Made by a program: the position numbers and the translations under genes. The notes under the pieces are model-generated. The model was not told the DNA's origin and made no database searches. It saw only the letters and a program-made list of their open reading frames with translations. A stretch of DNA of 64,000 bases. Origin: Thelephora terrestris. Taxonomy: Eukaryota; Basidiomycota; Agaricomycetes; Thelephorales; Thelephoraceae. This document shows, piece by piece, positions 11,701 through 22,973 of the stretch (position 1 is its first letter; each line of letters starts with the position of its first letter). The stretch is from NCBI GenBank assembly GCA_015956445.1, contig WIUZ02000001.1, positions 1,116,001 to 1,180,000 of the forward strand, given 5' to 3'.

Positions 11701-14700
11701 AAGGGCACACTTGTTCGTTTCTTTGGGTCCTCTGTCACCAGTTCCAAGTTCGCCAGGCGTTGCAACCCCCCACTTTGGCGGCATGAATCCCACGACAGAG
11801 GATCAAGGTTTGTCCTTGTCTGCAATCAACATATCTGTCAACAAAGCGGTATCGAAGTCTGGGAAACAGAAACTAGGCACTCTCGTTATCACAACTGATA
11901 TCCCCTCTGTATACGTCAATCTGAACAAACCCCTTCTGGATGGACTCCAGTACTGGGTTGATGACGTCAGCCAGTTGGCAGAACGAGCATTCGGAGACAG
12001 GCTGAGAGATTCTGCTTCGGAACGCGGTCTCAGCAGGAACTCTAGCCTTCTCGGCAGTCACTATTTCGCTCAGTCGAGCGGAGGGAGCGAGTCGGAGTCC
12101 TCTCCAAAACCAGGGGGTGAAGGTGCAAGTGAAACCGTTGTGAAGCTGTCAGTTGCGGAAGGTCCATATTTTTTTGTGCAACTTGTGCAGCAACCCTGAT
12201 CGCCCACCAGGTTTTGTGGTTTTCAATGTTCCGAGAGTGGCAGAGGGGCCAACCATTATCAAGCCGTTCGATATCTCCGCCTCGTCCTTGGATTGCCTTG
12301 TTGAACTATGCCCGGATGGAAAGGTGAACAGAAGTGCATTGCGTTGAACTAACGACTTACCAGCTCAATTAGGAAGAGACCGTAATCACGTTGGCCGTCA
12401 AGGAAGTTACTATCCAGGATACGAACAAGGCTGGTCGTGTGACGCCATTGCTGTCACCGGCCGAATACAAGGACTTGGTTAGTGCGCTAAAATCATCGGG
12501 GCCTACCTCGAAGGTCTCACTTCATTGCAGAGACACAACCCGCAGCCATCGCTCGAGCTACGCCTTACGTCAAAGGCTGTCAGGGGGACCAATGCTAAAG
12601 AGTCGAGGGTGAAGGTATCCTTGCGATCCTTCTCTTACAATCTGTTCACAGATTTCGATTTCGCTGCCGATCTGGGGTTTTTCTTCAAAGCGCCACCGGG
12701 TGTACGTCCACATCAGATACTTACCGACGTCTAACTTATGATGAACTCACTCTCCAGACCTTCGAAACCGTGGTACCTGCTGAGAGAACGAAGCTAACTG
12801 TCCACATTACGGACGGCTCGGTGAAAGCTCATGCACCGACCCACCCCGGCGCCCTCGTCTTTTATGTTGGTGACCTTACCCTGAACACAGACATTGTGGG
12901 CGATGCACCATCCTCGTCTTTCCACGTGTTGGTACCGAACCTCTCGATACTCCTTCTCGACGACTTGGCATCTAGAATAGACGGGCCCACGGCCAGTAAG
13001 GCACCCACTTTGGTCAATCAAGGAGTCGGGTACTGGAAGGTTTACCCTCACAATTCTCGCTGGCTTGGATAAATCTGACAATATCCATAGTCTGGGGGAT
13101 TTGCGCTGCTCGCAGAGTTGCAGAACCTGGATCTCCGTCACAGCTCCAGCAACACGGATCAGGATGTTAAGGTACGCCTATTGGTGTGCTCTACGTCGCC
13201 AGAAGTTAATAATTGCTATATAGGTGGTTGTGAATGGAGCTGTCCTTCGGTTACACCTCTGTGCGGATACAATAGCAACATTATCCGCTTTTATCGGCCA
13301 TCTATCTGCTCCATTCAAGAAGAAACCGGATCCTTTGTGCGTAGGCTTCGCTCACTTGACTGACTCCAATCTAAATGTTGTATAAGGGTCGCTCAAGTCC
13401 CGGCTCCCAAACGCGCTCCAATGACGATCACGGAAGACGAGCATATGCAGAAGGGGTTACTTGGTTCACTCGATGAAGAAGCCTTCAAGACACTTCCTGA
13501 GGTGGGGGCCGCCCCGGATATGATAAACGACGATCTACCCAGTAACCCGGATTACCTGGACGAGTCTTGTAGCGCCGCCGCTGGCTTCCGAGAAATTAGG
13601 GATGACGAATTCGATGAAGAGGATATTCCAGTATCTAATGTCAACGCTGAGGGGGTTGTCTCGAATGATGGAGGAGAGACGATCCGAATTTTATCTGACT
13701 CTGGTATCAAGATCGTCGAACACCACTTCGATAATCTCCCTCCTGATGCCGTGGAAGATACTTCACGGTGAGTATACAGCCGCTCGTCGATCGTGTTGGT
13801 TCTCAGCGCCTTTTAGCTATGGAGAAACGTTGTCACGCGTGCGGCTGCACCAGGTTGAGGTTCAAGCATTTTTGTACGATGGCTACGACTGGGCAAGAAC
13901 CCGCAAGACTATAGAAGACCAGGTGAAGCTTATGCGCCGCAGGCTTGCGAAGATACGGCAGCTCCTGGCAAGCGGGGAGACGCAAAAACCAGAAGTCGAT
14001 AAAACGAGCGCAGTGTTGTTCAACTCGGTATACATCGGGTTGGATGATGATGCCGAAGATATGGAGCGGGAGGAACTCATGGCGGCTATCGACAACAAAC
14101 TAGCCGAGGATTTCGAGACAGCCAGCCAGAGCTCTTGGCAATCGCTACCTGTCGTCCCCTCCCGACCAGCTGCTCCGAAGCTCACCCGCATCCCAAGCGC
14201 CAGCCGGGGTAAACGCCTGACGAGGTCTAGAGGCCCTTCAATCGAATTCAAGTTGTCGGGCGTAGACGGAGAGGTTGATCAGTATCTGCCGAAGGAATCT
14301 ACCGCGTCGAGGACCCTGATTACCGTTCGGGATTTCGAAATTCTGGACCACATCAAGACATCTACCTGGCGAGCGTTCCTCACAGAAATGCGCTCCGATT
14401 CTCGAGGTAACGTGAGGGAAAGTGAGTCGAACATGATTCGAGTCGAGTTGCGCGACGTCAAGCCGATACCTGGCAATCCTTCGGTGGAATCAAGATTAAG
14501 AGTCGGTTTCTATGCAACTGGACTAGCTGTTATTCTGATTTGTCAACCTAGGCCAAGTTCTTGCCGCTACGATTGAACGTCGATCAAGACGCATTGGATT
14601 TTCTCAAGCAATTCTTCAACTTCCAGGATCCTGCAGTGATACCACCACCAACAAGTGGCCCCCCAGAACCAGAACCATACTTCCGTAAGCCTTTTCTTTC

Positions 14701-15686
14701 CTTTGATATCACCCACTTCTCACTTCTAGCAGAATGCGCTGAGGTTTTCCCCGTCGACATCTCGTTGGACTACAAACCAAGAAGGGTCGATTACCGTGCT
14801 CTGAAGGAGGGCAAAACGATCGAATTGATGAACTTCTTCCACTTTGACAACGCTGAGATGACCTTGCGTCACATCACCCTTTTCGGGGTACGTCGGTGTT
14901 TGTTCATACCAGTCTCAGTACTCACCTACCACAGGTCACTGGATGGCCGCGCTTGTTTGACCTTCTGAACGACATTTGGACACCCGATGTGAAAGCGACA
15001 CAACTAGTGGATGTCATCTCTGGGGTCGCACCGATCCGTTCTGTTGTGAACGTTGGCTCAGGCGTCGCAGATCTCGTCCTACTCCCGATCGCACAGTACA
15101 AGAAAGATGGGCGAGTGCTCAGAGGAGTTCAAAAAGGCGCCACGTCATTCCTCAAATCAACCGCAATGGAGGCTATCAAGCTCGGTGCGAGATTGGCGAC
15201 CGGAACACAGGTCATTTTGGAGCAAGCGGAGAACGTGCTTGGGAACAAAGACCCTGTTACCGCAGAGGCTCTACAACTCTCCCCTGGGTTTGGTGTCAGG
15301 GACCTTGACATGGACGACGAGGATACGAAAGAGCTAATAAGCAAATATGCGGAACAGCCTCAGAACGTGCGGGAGGGATTGCACTCAGGATACAAGAGCC
15401 TCAAGAGGAACGTCAATTTTGCGGCTCAGACTATCCTGGCCGTCCCGATGGAGGTGTACGAATCAAATAACGAGGTATGTTCTCGTTACTTCAGGACCGT
15501 TGCCAGCAAGACGTTCGCCTTCTTTTACAGGGCCCTGTGCGAGCCGTCGTTCGTGCCGTACCTATCGCAGTGCTCAAGCCTATGATTGGTGCGAGCGAGG
15601 CCGTCAGCAAGACACTGCTCGGACTGCATAACACGCTAGACCCGAAATCCAGACACGAGACAGAGACCAAATACAAACAACGATGA
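8720..15686 (+). CDS. ATG2: Autophagy-related lipid-transfer protein ATG2
   Basis: ATG2 is a rod-shaped lipid-transfer protein bridging the ER and the growing autophagosome. The start ATG at 8720 gives SWWSTSWLPNLPSFDLSL followed by LQRHFLSYVLNKFLGHFV, the chorein N-terminal lipid-entry segment. The first intron joins ELDPT to AINALLVGLPVELHSSHVG. A long exon (about 9,000-11,350) holds a Ser/Pro-rich disordered insert and beta-rich repeats. The C-terminal third has GVAPIRSVVNVGSGVADLVLLPI and GVQKGATSFLKSTAMEAIKLG, the conserved ATG2 C-terminal region that follows the ATG18-binding part. The last exon ends KQR at 15686. There are many short introns. The length of roughly 2,100 residues is normal for the family. 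Confidence 0.93.
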
Positions 15687-15828
15687 TTTGTTCCTCTCAC
15701 TTCACCCTCTCACAGCGACCCTCCTCCCATAATCGATTACTCTTTGATACACTGGTAAATATGGATGTATTAAATCACCAGGATAAGCGACAGCAATGTA
15801 CAGTATGCATACAAGACGGAGATAGCGG

Positions 15829-16642
15829 TTAGTCGACCTCCATACCCATGGATTGGCCTTCGCCGGGGATGAGGGCAGTGCGGGCCGAGGACTTGACCTT
15901 GATTTTCTCCCGTATCGGAGAAGCAGAGACGACGACTGGCTCCACAAGTTTTGTCGAGACTGTCTCTTTTTTCATCAGTACTTTTCGTCGGTGGGCCCTG
16001 GCCTTCTCCTTGGCTGCCGCCATCCTATTAGGCAGGGGGCGAAAGCGGTCAGAATCGAAGCAAAGGCACCAAAATATTCAAAATCAACGCACCTGTTCTT
16101 CCAGAACACATGTTCCCTCTTCTTCTTGATCTCTGCGATGCGTTTCATGGCCTTGATCGTTGTCTGGACCAACTCGCGGTTGTAGCGCACTGGAACGTTT
16201 CTGCGTTTTTCGAAATCGATTGTCGAGTCCTAGGGTGAGGGGCTCGATCTTAGCGAACAGTGGAATCATTGGGAAACCTGCGTACGATTGTCATTTCCTT
16301 TCCTGCCGCCTTGCGGAAGGCCTTTGTCCACCGGACCTTTCGTGGGTTGCGTTTCATCCTGTTAAGGCATCAGCTATGGTGCCGGGAACTCGGAGTGGAG
16401 ATTTACTTGAAATTTTTATGACATCTGAGAACTGGAATGGGTGAACATGGACAACGATATTTTCATGGTGAACGCACTTGGAGGTACAGAACCGAAACAC
16501 TTTCGCATCGTTCCTGACGAAAGCCGAGCCTGTGGTTTCAGAAAGGCATCAGAACGCTTTCTTCGGTGAGCTGAACACGGAGAGGGATACCATGACCGGG
16601 GTATACGCTCTTCGAGCAAAAGTAACACTTCTCTACCCTCAT
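15829..16642 (-). CDS. RLP24: Ribosome biogenesis protein RLP24
   Basis: RLP24 occupies the place of ribosomal protein eL24 on nuclear pre-60S particles and is released in the cytoplasm by the AAA-ATPase Drg1. Six exons (16591-16642, 16478-16529, 16407-16424, 16286-16358, 16093-16229, 15829-16024) give exactly 175 residues. The N-terminus [18 protein letters not shown] and FCTSKCHKNFK form the C2-C2 zinc ribbon, followed by [19 protein letters not shown] and [20 protein letters not shown] basic helical tail follows; by homology with yeast it activates Drg1. Exon 3 is only 18 bases and encodes CHKNF plus flanking bases. It is convergent with ATG2, 142 bases apart. Confidence 0.93.
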
Positions 16643-17207
16643 GATCGAATGATCGTCTGAGAAAAGTGGCTGGGCTTCGATTAGGGAGTCTTTTACTTTT
16701 TCTCACGGGCTCTACGGAAGCCGTGTCTATTACTTTCAGTTGAGAGAATTCCAAAGTTCGATAACTAATGATATAAATCAGCGACCCTCTGGAGAGTGAT
16801 TTGCGGCACTCCACGGCGTGAGTGGGTAAGGGCTCGGATCTTTGGTTCAGAGGTGACCGAGAGGTGGGGGCGTTGAGAGACGGGGGTGGGCCAGAAGAAT
16901 TTGGAACGATCGGCGTGGATAACTAATAAAATACAACATCCTATATGTCTTGCACGTTCCGGAAGGACAGCAATGGGTCCAAAAATGCAGTGGCAGATCC
17001 TGCAGCCGTTGCACCATATATAGAGAACAGATAGTGGTTGGTGCGCACTAAGCCGGTTCAGCTCGCACACGCACCAAAGTGAGGCACCAGGGGCAGACTG
17101 TAGATAGGAGTAAATACCTCAGAAAAACGCGGAACCGATGAAGTAGAATAACACGGACCTATGATGTCTCGGAAGAGAGGACAGAGGCCGCCGGTTCTGC
17201 TGCAATC
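16643..17207. other. Gap between RLP24 and the MET8-like gene
   Basis: No convincing gene. It contains the RLP24 promoter (minus strand) and the 3' flank of the MET8-like gene. A Cys-rich minus-strand frame at 16765-17070 lacks family features and codon bias. Confidence 0.45.
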
Positions 17208-18023
17208 CTATCTTCGTTGTCTGGCAAAGACCACGAGACAGATCATAATAGAACCTGCAAAGAAGCCCGCAGCAGCCGGGAGGGTGTATTCCGGAAACTT
17301 GAAGTGAAAGAAATGTGGTATCCCGGCCTCGGAGGTAGATATGACCGTCTCCTTCTCCCATCCCAAGTCTAACATCCTTTCAATCCCCCGGTCGTCTAGC
17401 AGAGCCAAGTCGTCTAAGCTCCACTTGTTGCAGACATCAATCATCCACCTCATCCTCTTCTTTCCTACGTCGCCGCCAATCCCCGGTGCCCGTTCCCTCA
17501 GCTTAGCCCTCAGCAGTCCGACATTCTCGATCGCCTTTGGCGTACTCTCCGGTAAGTTGGATTCGATCTGTTTTTTAATGATGTTGGCGAGCTTGGGACT
17601 CTGGCCGTTGGTAGAGATGAGGATCTGGAGGTTACCGCGCTGGATTTGCGAGCCAAAGTAAAAGTCGCACAGATGCGGAATGTCGGCGACGTTTACCGGA
17701 ATGTGTCTTTCCCGGGCCAAATTAGAGATGTAACGCGAGGTGTTCGGGTCATCGATGGCTGTGAGAACCATGTCGACACCCTCGAGGTCTTGAGCACCGG
17801 AAAAATCGCGATCGTGGTAAAGAATGATGTTGGGATGTTGCTCAAACAAATTGAGTGTCTTGGGGTGTAAACCATGCCGAGGGCTGATCAGCGTGACAAC
17901 GGCCTCGGCCGCCAGAACTGATTCGAGTCTACCAGAGGCAACGTCGCCGCCGCCGACGATGAGGACGCGTTTGCCTTTGAGTTGCCAGGCGAGGAGGAGA
18001 GATGTGCTCGGCATTGTGATCAT
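17208..18023 (-). CDS. MET8: Precorrin-2 dehydrogenase / sirohydrochlorin ferrochelatase (MET8-like), C-terminally anchored
   Basis: Met8 oxidises precorrin-2 with NAD+ and inserts iron to make siroheme, the cofactor of sulfite and nitrite reductases. Single exon of 271 residues (a second Met is at position 4). The NAD loop is VLIVGGGDVASGRLESVL. NVADIPHLCDFYFGSQI carries the Asp known to be needed for both activities in Met8/CysG. ISTNGQSPKLANIIKKQIE is the conserved chelatase segment. The last ~25 residues, PAAAGFFAGSIMICLVVFARQRR, form a hydrophobic helix closed by basic residues, which I read as a tail anchor; I do not recall this in yeast Met8. It is divergent from the tetraspanin gene. 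Confidence 0.88.
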   Translation of the reverse strand: MITMPSTSLLLAWQLKGKRVLIVGGGDVASGRLESVLAAEAVVTLISPRHGLHPKTLNLFEQHPNIILYHDRDFSGAQDLEGVDMVLTAIDDPNTSRYISNLARERHIPVNVADIPHLCDFYFGSQIQRGNLQILISTNGQSPKLANIIKKQIESNLPESTPKAIENVGLLRAKLRERAPGIGGDVGKKRMRWMIDVCNKWSLDDLALLDDRGIERMLDLGWEKETVISTSEAGIPHFFHFKFPEYTLPAAAGFFAGSIMICLVVFARQRR

Positions 18024-18535
18024 GAGTTAAAGCCTCAACGAAGCCTGATGGGTAAAGATGTAGATCACGTGATAGCAGATTGATCCGTCGCTTGGATCCG
18101 ATTACGTTGTCAATGAAACTCATTGTTTCCTTTTAACTCCAACACTCGGTTTTCTTGAAAGCCCTGTTTCTTTTCGTGAGTCTTGCTTTTCCTCTCACCC
18201 GGGCTCGAGGCTCTCTTTCTCTTACGATCCGACGCAAATTTGTTCTTTCTCTCACATTTGCTTCCACAGCTCGTGCGGCGTTGACCGTCTTTCCTTCAAT
18301 CCATTCTTTCTCCACCCTCCTTCTTGGTGCTCAAGACACCTTTCTCCTGCGGAGTTCACCATACATTTACAACCCGTTACCGTCAACACAATTTCCCAGT
18401 CTCCAACTCTCGCTTACTATCTCTCGCTCGAGACATAAGCCTCAATCCGTACATGTTCGTCGACATCTTCATTTTTGCAGGTGGATACCAAGCTGACAAC
18501 CGCCCAAAAGTACAGTCTCTCAGATTTTCAACAAC
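18024..18535. other. Divergent promoter of MET8-like and tetraspanin genes
   Basis: About 510 bases without a gene. From about 18,130 the plus strand is strongly pyrimidine-rich (TTTCTTTT, CTCTCTTTCTCTTACG), the usual look of a fungal core promoter and leader for the tetraspanin. Confidence 0.5.
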
Positions 18536-19427
18536 ATGCCATCCCAGAAGTTGATGCTCAGTTGGTGGCTTTTAAATGTCACTCTCCTGGCCGCAGGCAT
18601 TGTCACTCTTGCCCTGTCGATCGTGTGGCGACAGCCGGACATTCTCATGAACCTGGTCCTCCCTGACATGGACCTCACCGGTGCGTCCCTCCATTGCGGT
18701 TGACGATCGAATTCCCACGCTTACCATTGTTTGTTGCCATGCTCCAGTTGGACTTGTTCTAGGCGCATTCTTCCTCGTTACCTGGGCATTCTCTATCGGA
18801 GCCGTGATTCAGAAGAATCATATTACCATAGGTCTCGCACTTCTGAACTGGATACTCATCGTCGCCATGCTCTATTTGACCGCTGCTGGTTCCGTCATCT
18901 GGTTCTTCACCCTTCGTATACGGAACAATTTCCACACGCGCTGGTCTCAACAAACTCCCAGCACTAGGATTGCAATTCAAGACATGGTTAGTTGGTAGCC
19001 TTCTACTAGTTTCGGTCTCCTAATTTTCTTTTCTAGTTCAAGTGTTGTGGCTACTTCAATGGAACAGATCTTGTTGAGATGGGCGGAACATTCTGTGCCG
19101 ATCCCAACTTTGTTGCACAGACGCAATCTTTCTGTGTGACTCCCATAACTCAGGAGGCCAACGATACTTTGAATCCCATTTTCTCGTAAGTCCCCTTTTT
19201 AAGCTCCTCATTGGATTAATGGACACGTTGCCACGATAGCACGGTTTACGGATTCATGGCCATTCTCTTGTGCTTCTTCATGGCCACTCTCTGTGTTATC
19301 AACGAGGTGGGTATTTGAATCTACAATGAATGACGAGGGTGTATGGGCTGATTGACGGTTGCAGCGAAAGAAGGAAGAGCGATTCAAGAAAATCGACGCG
19401 AAGCGCGGTGGAAGAGGATTCGTGTAA
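18536..19427 (+). CDS. Tetraspanin-type four-helix membrane protein
   Basis: Tetraspanins organise membrane protein microdomains; fungal members act in plasma-membrane and infection-structure biology. Four hydrophobic helices are visible: WWLLNVTLLAAGIVTLALSI, VGLVLGAFFLVTWAFSIGAV, IGLALLNWILIVAMLYLTAAG and VYGFMAILLCFFMATLCVIN. The large loop between helices 3 and 4 has the hallmark CCG (KCCGYFNG) and two further Cys (GTFCADP, SFCVTP), enough for two disulfides. A basic tail (RKKEERFKKIDAKRGGRGFV) faces the cytosol. At least four short introns are needed; the first starts after DMDLT. Which fungal tetraspanin class it belongs to cannot be said from sequence memory. Confidence 0.83.
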
Positions 19428-19945
19428 TTCCTCAAATCTCTCTTTCTCCAGCCCCTTGTCGTTTTACTCGGTTTTACACATCGCCATCCTACTCATCCTC
19501 GCTTTTCTCGTCAACAGGCACTTTAACCCTTTTAACCTGTCCGCGGTCTAGCGATGATTCTTTCTTCCATCTCTTTCCTTATTCTCACTTTCTTTACCTT
19601 CCTCCTCCCTGTGGCGAGGGGCTGTGCTGTGCGTAGAGCGAGCGTCGATCTCCGAGCGGGTTCTCGCTCTGTAGACTGGGCTGAATTTTCCTGGTTTCTT
19701 GTTTGTGACTGGTTCGCAGAAGGTGTTTTCTTTTCCGTTTTCCAAGTAGGAGGTAGCTAGGATCTACTTAACGAGAATGAGAATTGAAGAGGATATTTTA
19801 CGGTCGAAACCTAGCCCGTTCAGACGCCCGACGAGCCACAGCTGTGTCATCCGCGTCCAGTCGGCTGATCTGGCCGTTTCATCTCTCTCCCCCTTGCCAG
19901 TAGTCCCTCCCCGGTTTACCCTCCATCCTTACCTCTACCTCTACC
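19428..19945. other. Tetraspanin 3' flank and CDC50 promoter
   Basis: No gene seen. The first half is T- and CT-rich trailer sequence. The last 100 bases are a CT-rich leader ending in CTACCATGG at the CDC50-family start. Confidence 0.5.
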
Positions 19946-21429
19946 ATGGTTCTCTTCCGGCGCGGGAAAAAGCCGACGAACGACTCGACCGACGCCTCAG
20001 AAACCAAGAAGGATAAGAGTAGTTGGAGGAGGCCTGCCAGTACGTACAGACCCGACGCTTTGAACGCCCGCAGTCCCACCCGGAGTTTCTCACTGGTCTG
20101 CAGATACCGCCTTCAAGCAACAACGCCTGAAGGCATGGCAGCCAATTCTCACTCCAAAAACCGTCCTTCCAACCCTCTTCATCATCGGTATTTTGTTCGC
20201 CCCGATCGGCGCTCTGCTCATCTGGGGGAACAGCAAGGTCTGCTGCCCGTTCTTTACGGTCCTACCATCCCTCGACCCTCCGGTCTCACCCTTCATCTGT
20301 TTTCAGGTCACGGAAATGACTTTCGAGTACACAAACTGTGATACAGTCTCACCCTCTCAATCTCTCGACTCCCTGAACCTGGTCAACATTCCAAAGTACA
20401 GTTATCAACTCCGTGCAGCTGATTCCAAAGCGCAATACAATGCACCCCAATACGCATTCATCCAGAACTCGAGCGCGAATCTGGGGTCGCAATCCCAATG
20501 CATTATTCAGTTTGACGTGCCTGCGGATTTGGAGCCGTCAATATTGCTCTACTACAAGCTTACGAACTTCTACCAAAATCACCGGCGATACGTCAACAGT
20601 TTGGACGCTGACCAGTTGAAGGGGAAGCACAGGACTGTGGATGACCTCCAGAACGGCAATTGTAAACCGGTTGCTGTTATAGACAACAAAGTCGTTTACC
20701 CCTGCGGATTGATCGCCAACTCCATGTTCAATGGTAACCGCGATTTCTAATGTCGGCGTTCACCAGTCGTACTCACACCACCTCAGATACTTTCTCGAAT
20801 CTCACCCTCTTGAACCCTGGCAACGCTCCGTACAGCGAGTACACAATGTCCGAGAGTGGCATCGCCTGGCCGGGGGAAGCCAAGAAATACGTGGCTCAAC
20901 CCGATTACCAACTCTCGGAGATCGTGCCCCCTCCTAACTGGGCTGCTCGCTATCCCGAGGGCTACACCAATCAGTCCCTTCCTCCAAATCTCATGGAAAA
21001 TGAGCACTTCCAGAACTGGATGAGGACCGCTGGTTTACCGACATTCACCAAATTGTACTCGAGGAATGACCAAGTCAAATTGTTGAAGGGGAGATACCAG
21101 ATTGTTGTCGACATGAGTACGTCTTGGGCAGTTCGTCCGTCGGACTGTTCTACTCACGTACGGTATAGACTTCCCCGTGAAATCCTACAAGGGTACGAAA
21201 TCCGTTGTCATCTCAACGGTCTCTTGGATTGGGGGAAAGAACCCTTTCCTCGGCTGGGCGTACGTTGCCGCTGCTGCCGTTTTTGTGCTCTTGGCCGTGC
21301 TGGGGACCATCAGGCATCTTGTTCGGCCGAGGTTTGTTTCAGCGACAACATTCCTCTTGACCATCCCGCTCACGATTTTCGTGTTACAGGCGCCTGGGAG
21401 ACATGTCGTTGTTATCGTGGAACCGATGA
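19946..21429 (+). CDS. CDC50/LEM3-family subunit of a phospholipid flippase
   Basis: CDC50 proteins are obligate partners of P4-ATPases such as Drs2 that move phosphatidylserine to the cytosolic leaflet. The start MVLFRRGKKPTND leads through an intron to NTAFKQQRLKAWQPILTP, the family signature before the first membrane helix (TVLPTLFIIGILFAPIGALL). The lumenal domain has YTNCDT, SQCIIQFDVP, YYKLTNFYQNHRRYVNSLD, GNCKPV and YPCGLIANSMFN with conserved Cys pairs and NXS/T sites. The second helix is FLGWAYVAAAAVFVLLAVL, and the end RRLGDMSLLSWNR is typical. About six introns are present. It is convergent with the cyclase gene, 98 bases apart. Confidence 0.93.
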
Positions 21430-21527
21430 GCGTGCGCGGACCTCCACGTTCAGTGTATCAGATCCTATATCTCTTTGTACCATGCTTGTTCGAGACTATA
21501 TGGCTCCATTCTCCAGACGATAATGAT

Positions 21528-22859
21528 CTATTTATGACCTTCGTTGACTTTTCCTGGACCTTCGTCGTTGGTCGAAGGTTGCGGCTGCGACGTATACCCA
21601 ATTCCATCGCAGATGACTGTTGTCATACCAGACTCGTCCTCTTCAACGGTGAACTTTGCGTCAGTGATCTGTTCGACCAGCCATATTGCAGTTCTAGACG
21701 ACCACGGATTAAGATAAATTATGCCAGCCAGAGCTTCCATGCACTCACTGAGTGTGGAGGGTAAGGGGTAAACCCGTCTTTACGGTCGACCTCCCTTTTG
21801 CTAGGGCGAGAAAAATGATGATTTGATCCTGCAAATACTCATCCACACACCCGCCTCCCCTGATTGCCTTTATTAGTTCGTCTGCAGCGGCTCTCCCCAC
21901 AGATGCGGCATCAGTGCCCTTGGATCCGAGCCCGCTCCCTCCAAGAACACATCCCGTATCGGTCTCCGCCCAAAGGACTATCCCGCTTCCGCTACCATTG
22001 TTTCCAACATCTTTAGCATCCTCCTTTAGTACCTCTATCGAGACGATCTTCTTGTCCAGTCCCAATTGAGAGACCAACCTAGTCTTGGCCGCGTTTGACA
22101 TCCCAGTAGCGATGTGAAAGGGCAGGGCTCCGGCGACATAAGACCTCCCGTAGACCTTGGTTATCTCTCCGCGCTCTGTCACAGTTATACTTGGTAGGGT
22201 AGTCCCTGGCGGGAGAGGAGGAACGGAAAAAGTGATCAAGCCTCCACCGCGGGGGAAATAGCCCCGCTTAAGTATTTTAAGCCTGGGGTGAATGCCATAG
22301 TGGCGGGCGAGGAAAGGAAGGAGGACGTTGGTAGTGTAGTCGACTTGGGGCGCGGATGTGGCGTTCGTACCGCCGTGGAGTTGAAGTGTGGTCCATTCGT
22401 CCCGCTCTTCGAGTTGGGGAGGGGACGCATCTGAGCTTGGGCCCGGTTGGGAGAATAAAACACAAGGAAGCGACACCTGAAGCAAGAGACCCGTCGCCCC
22501 TGCTGTCCCTGGGTCCGCGATATAGTTCTTCCCGAGCTTGATTGGACCAGGGAAGAAGTCGACCACAGAAGAAGATTTGCGCACTCCGTTCGTGCGAGCA
22601 GAGCAGATCTCCGCGACCAGCTTTAACCCTGTTCCACGCCGAGTGATAATGAGTTGACACGTCCGGGTCAGCCGTGTCGGTTATGCTCACCCGCTTCATG
22701 CTGTGCTTTCAGTCCCGGAGGCCGTCTGCCGTTCCGGATCTTTTGGATGGAGATGGGCTTCTGCAATAACGCGGAGAGCGCAACAGAATTCCGCAACAGT
22801 TGCCCACCCCCCTCGAGCATGCTCCCGTCAATAATGAGCGGGGGTATAACAGACGCCAT
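21528..22859 (-). CDS. RNA 3'-terminal phosphate cyclase (RTCA type)
   Basis: This family converts a 3'-phosphate at an RNA end to a 2',3'-cyclic phosphate using ATP. The start at 22859 gives [20 protein letters not shown], the N-terminal signature, then [20 protein letters not shown] and RPPGLKAQH. The core has [15 protein letters not shown] and the C-terminal part [21 protein letters not shown] last intron (CACACTCA|gtgagt ... tctag) joins PLTLHTQ to [14 protein letters not shown]. The His of LHTQ corresponds to the residue that is adenylated in characterised cyclases; the nonenzymatic Rcl1 branch lacks such a motif. The end is [14 protein letters not shown] plus a short tail. It is 114 bases downstream of HOOK on the same strand. 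Confidence 0.88.
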
Positions 22860-22973
22860 GATACAGTGAAATATGCGGAGGGGTATCCACAAAAGCCGCC
22901 GGAATTTATGAGGCCTTTTTAAGAGCCGTAGTCATAAACAGTCATACAAATCCCGGTGACCCACGCTTCCATT

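Noticed and set aside
22277-22699. 140-residue second frame on the RNA cyclase strand
   Set aside because: Overlaps the cyclase exons in another frame, Arg/Ser-rich with no family match.
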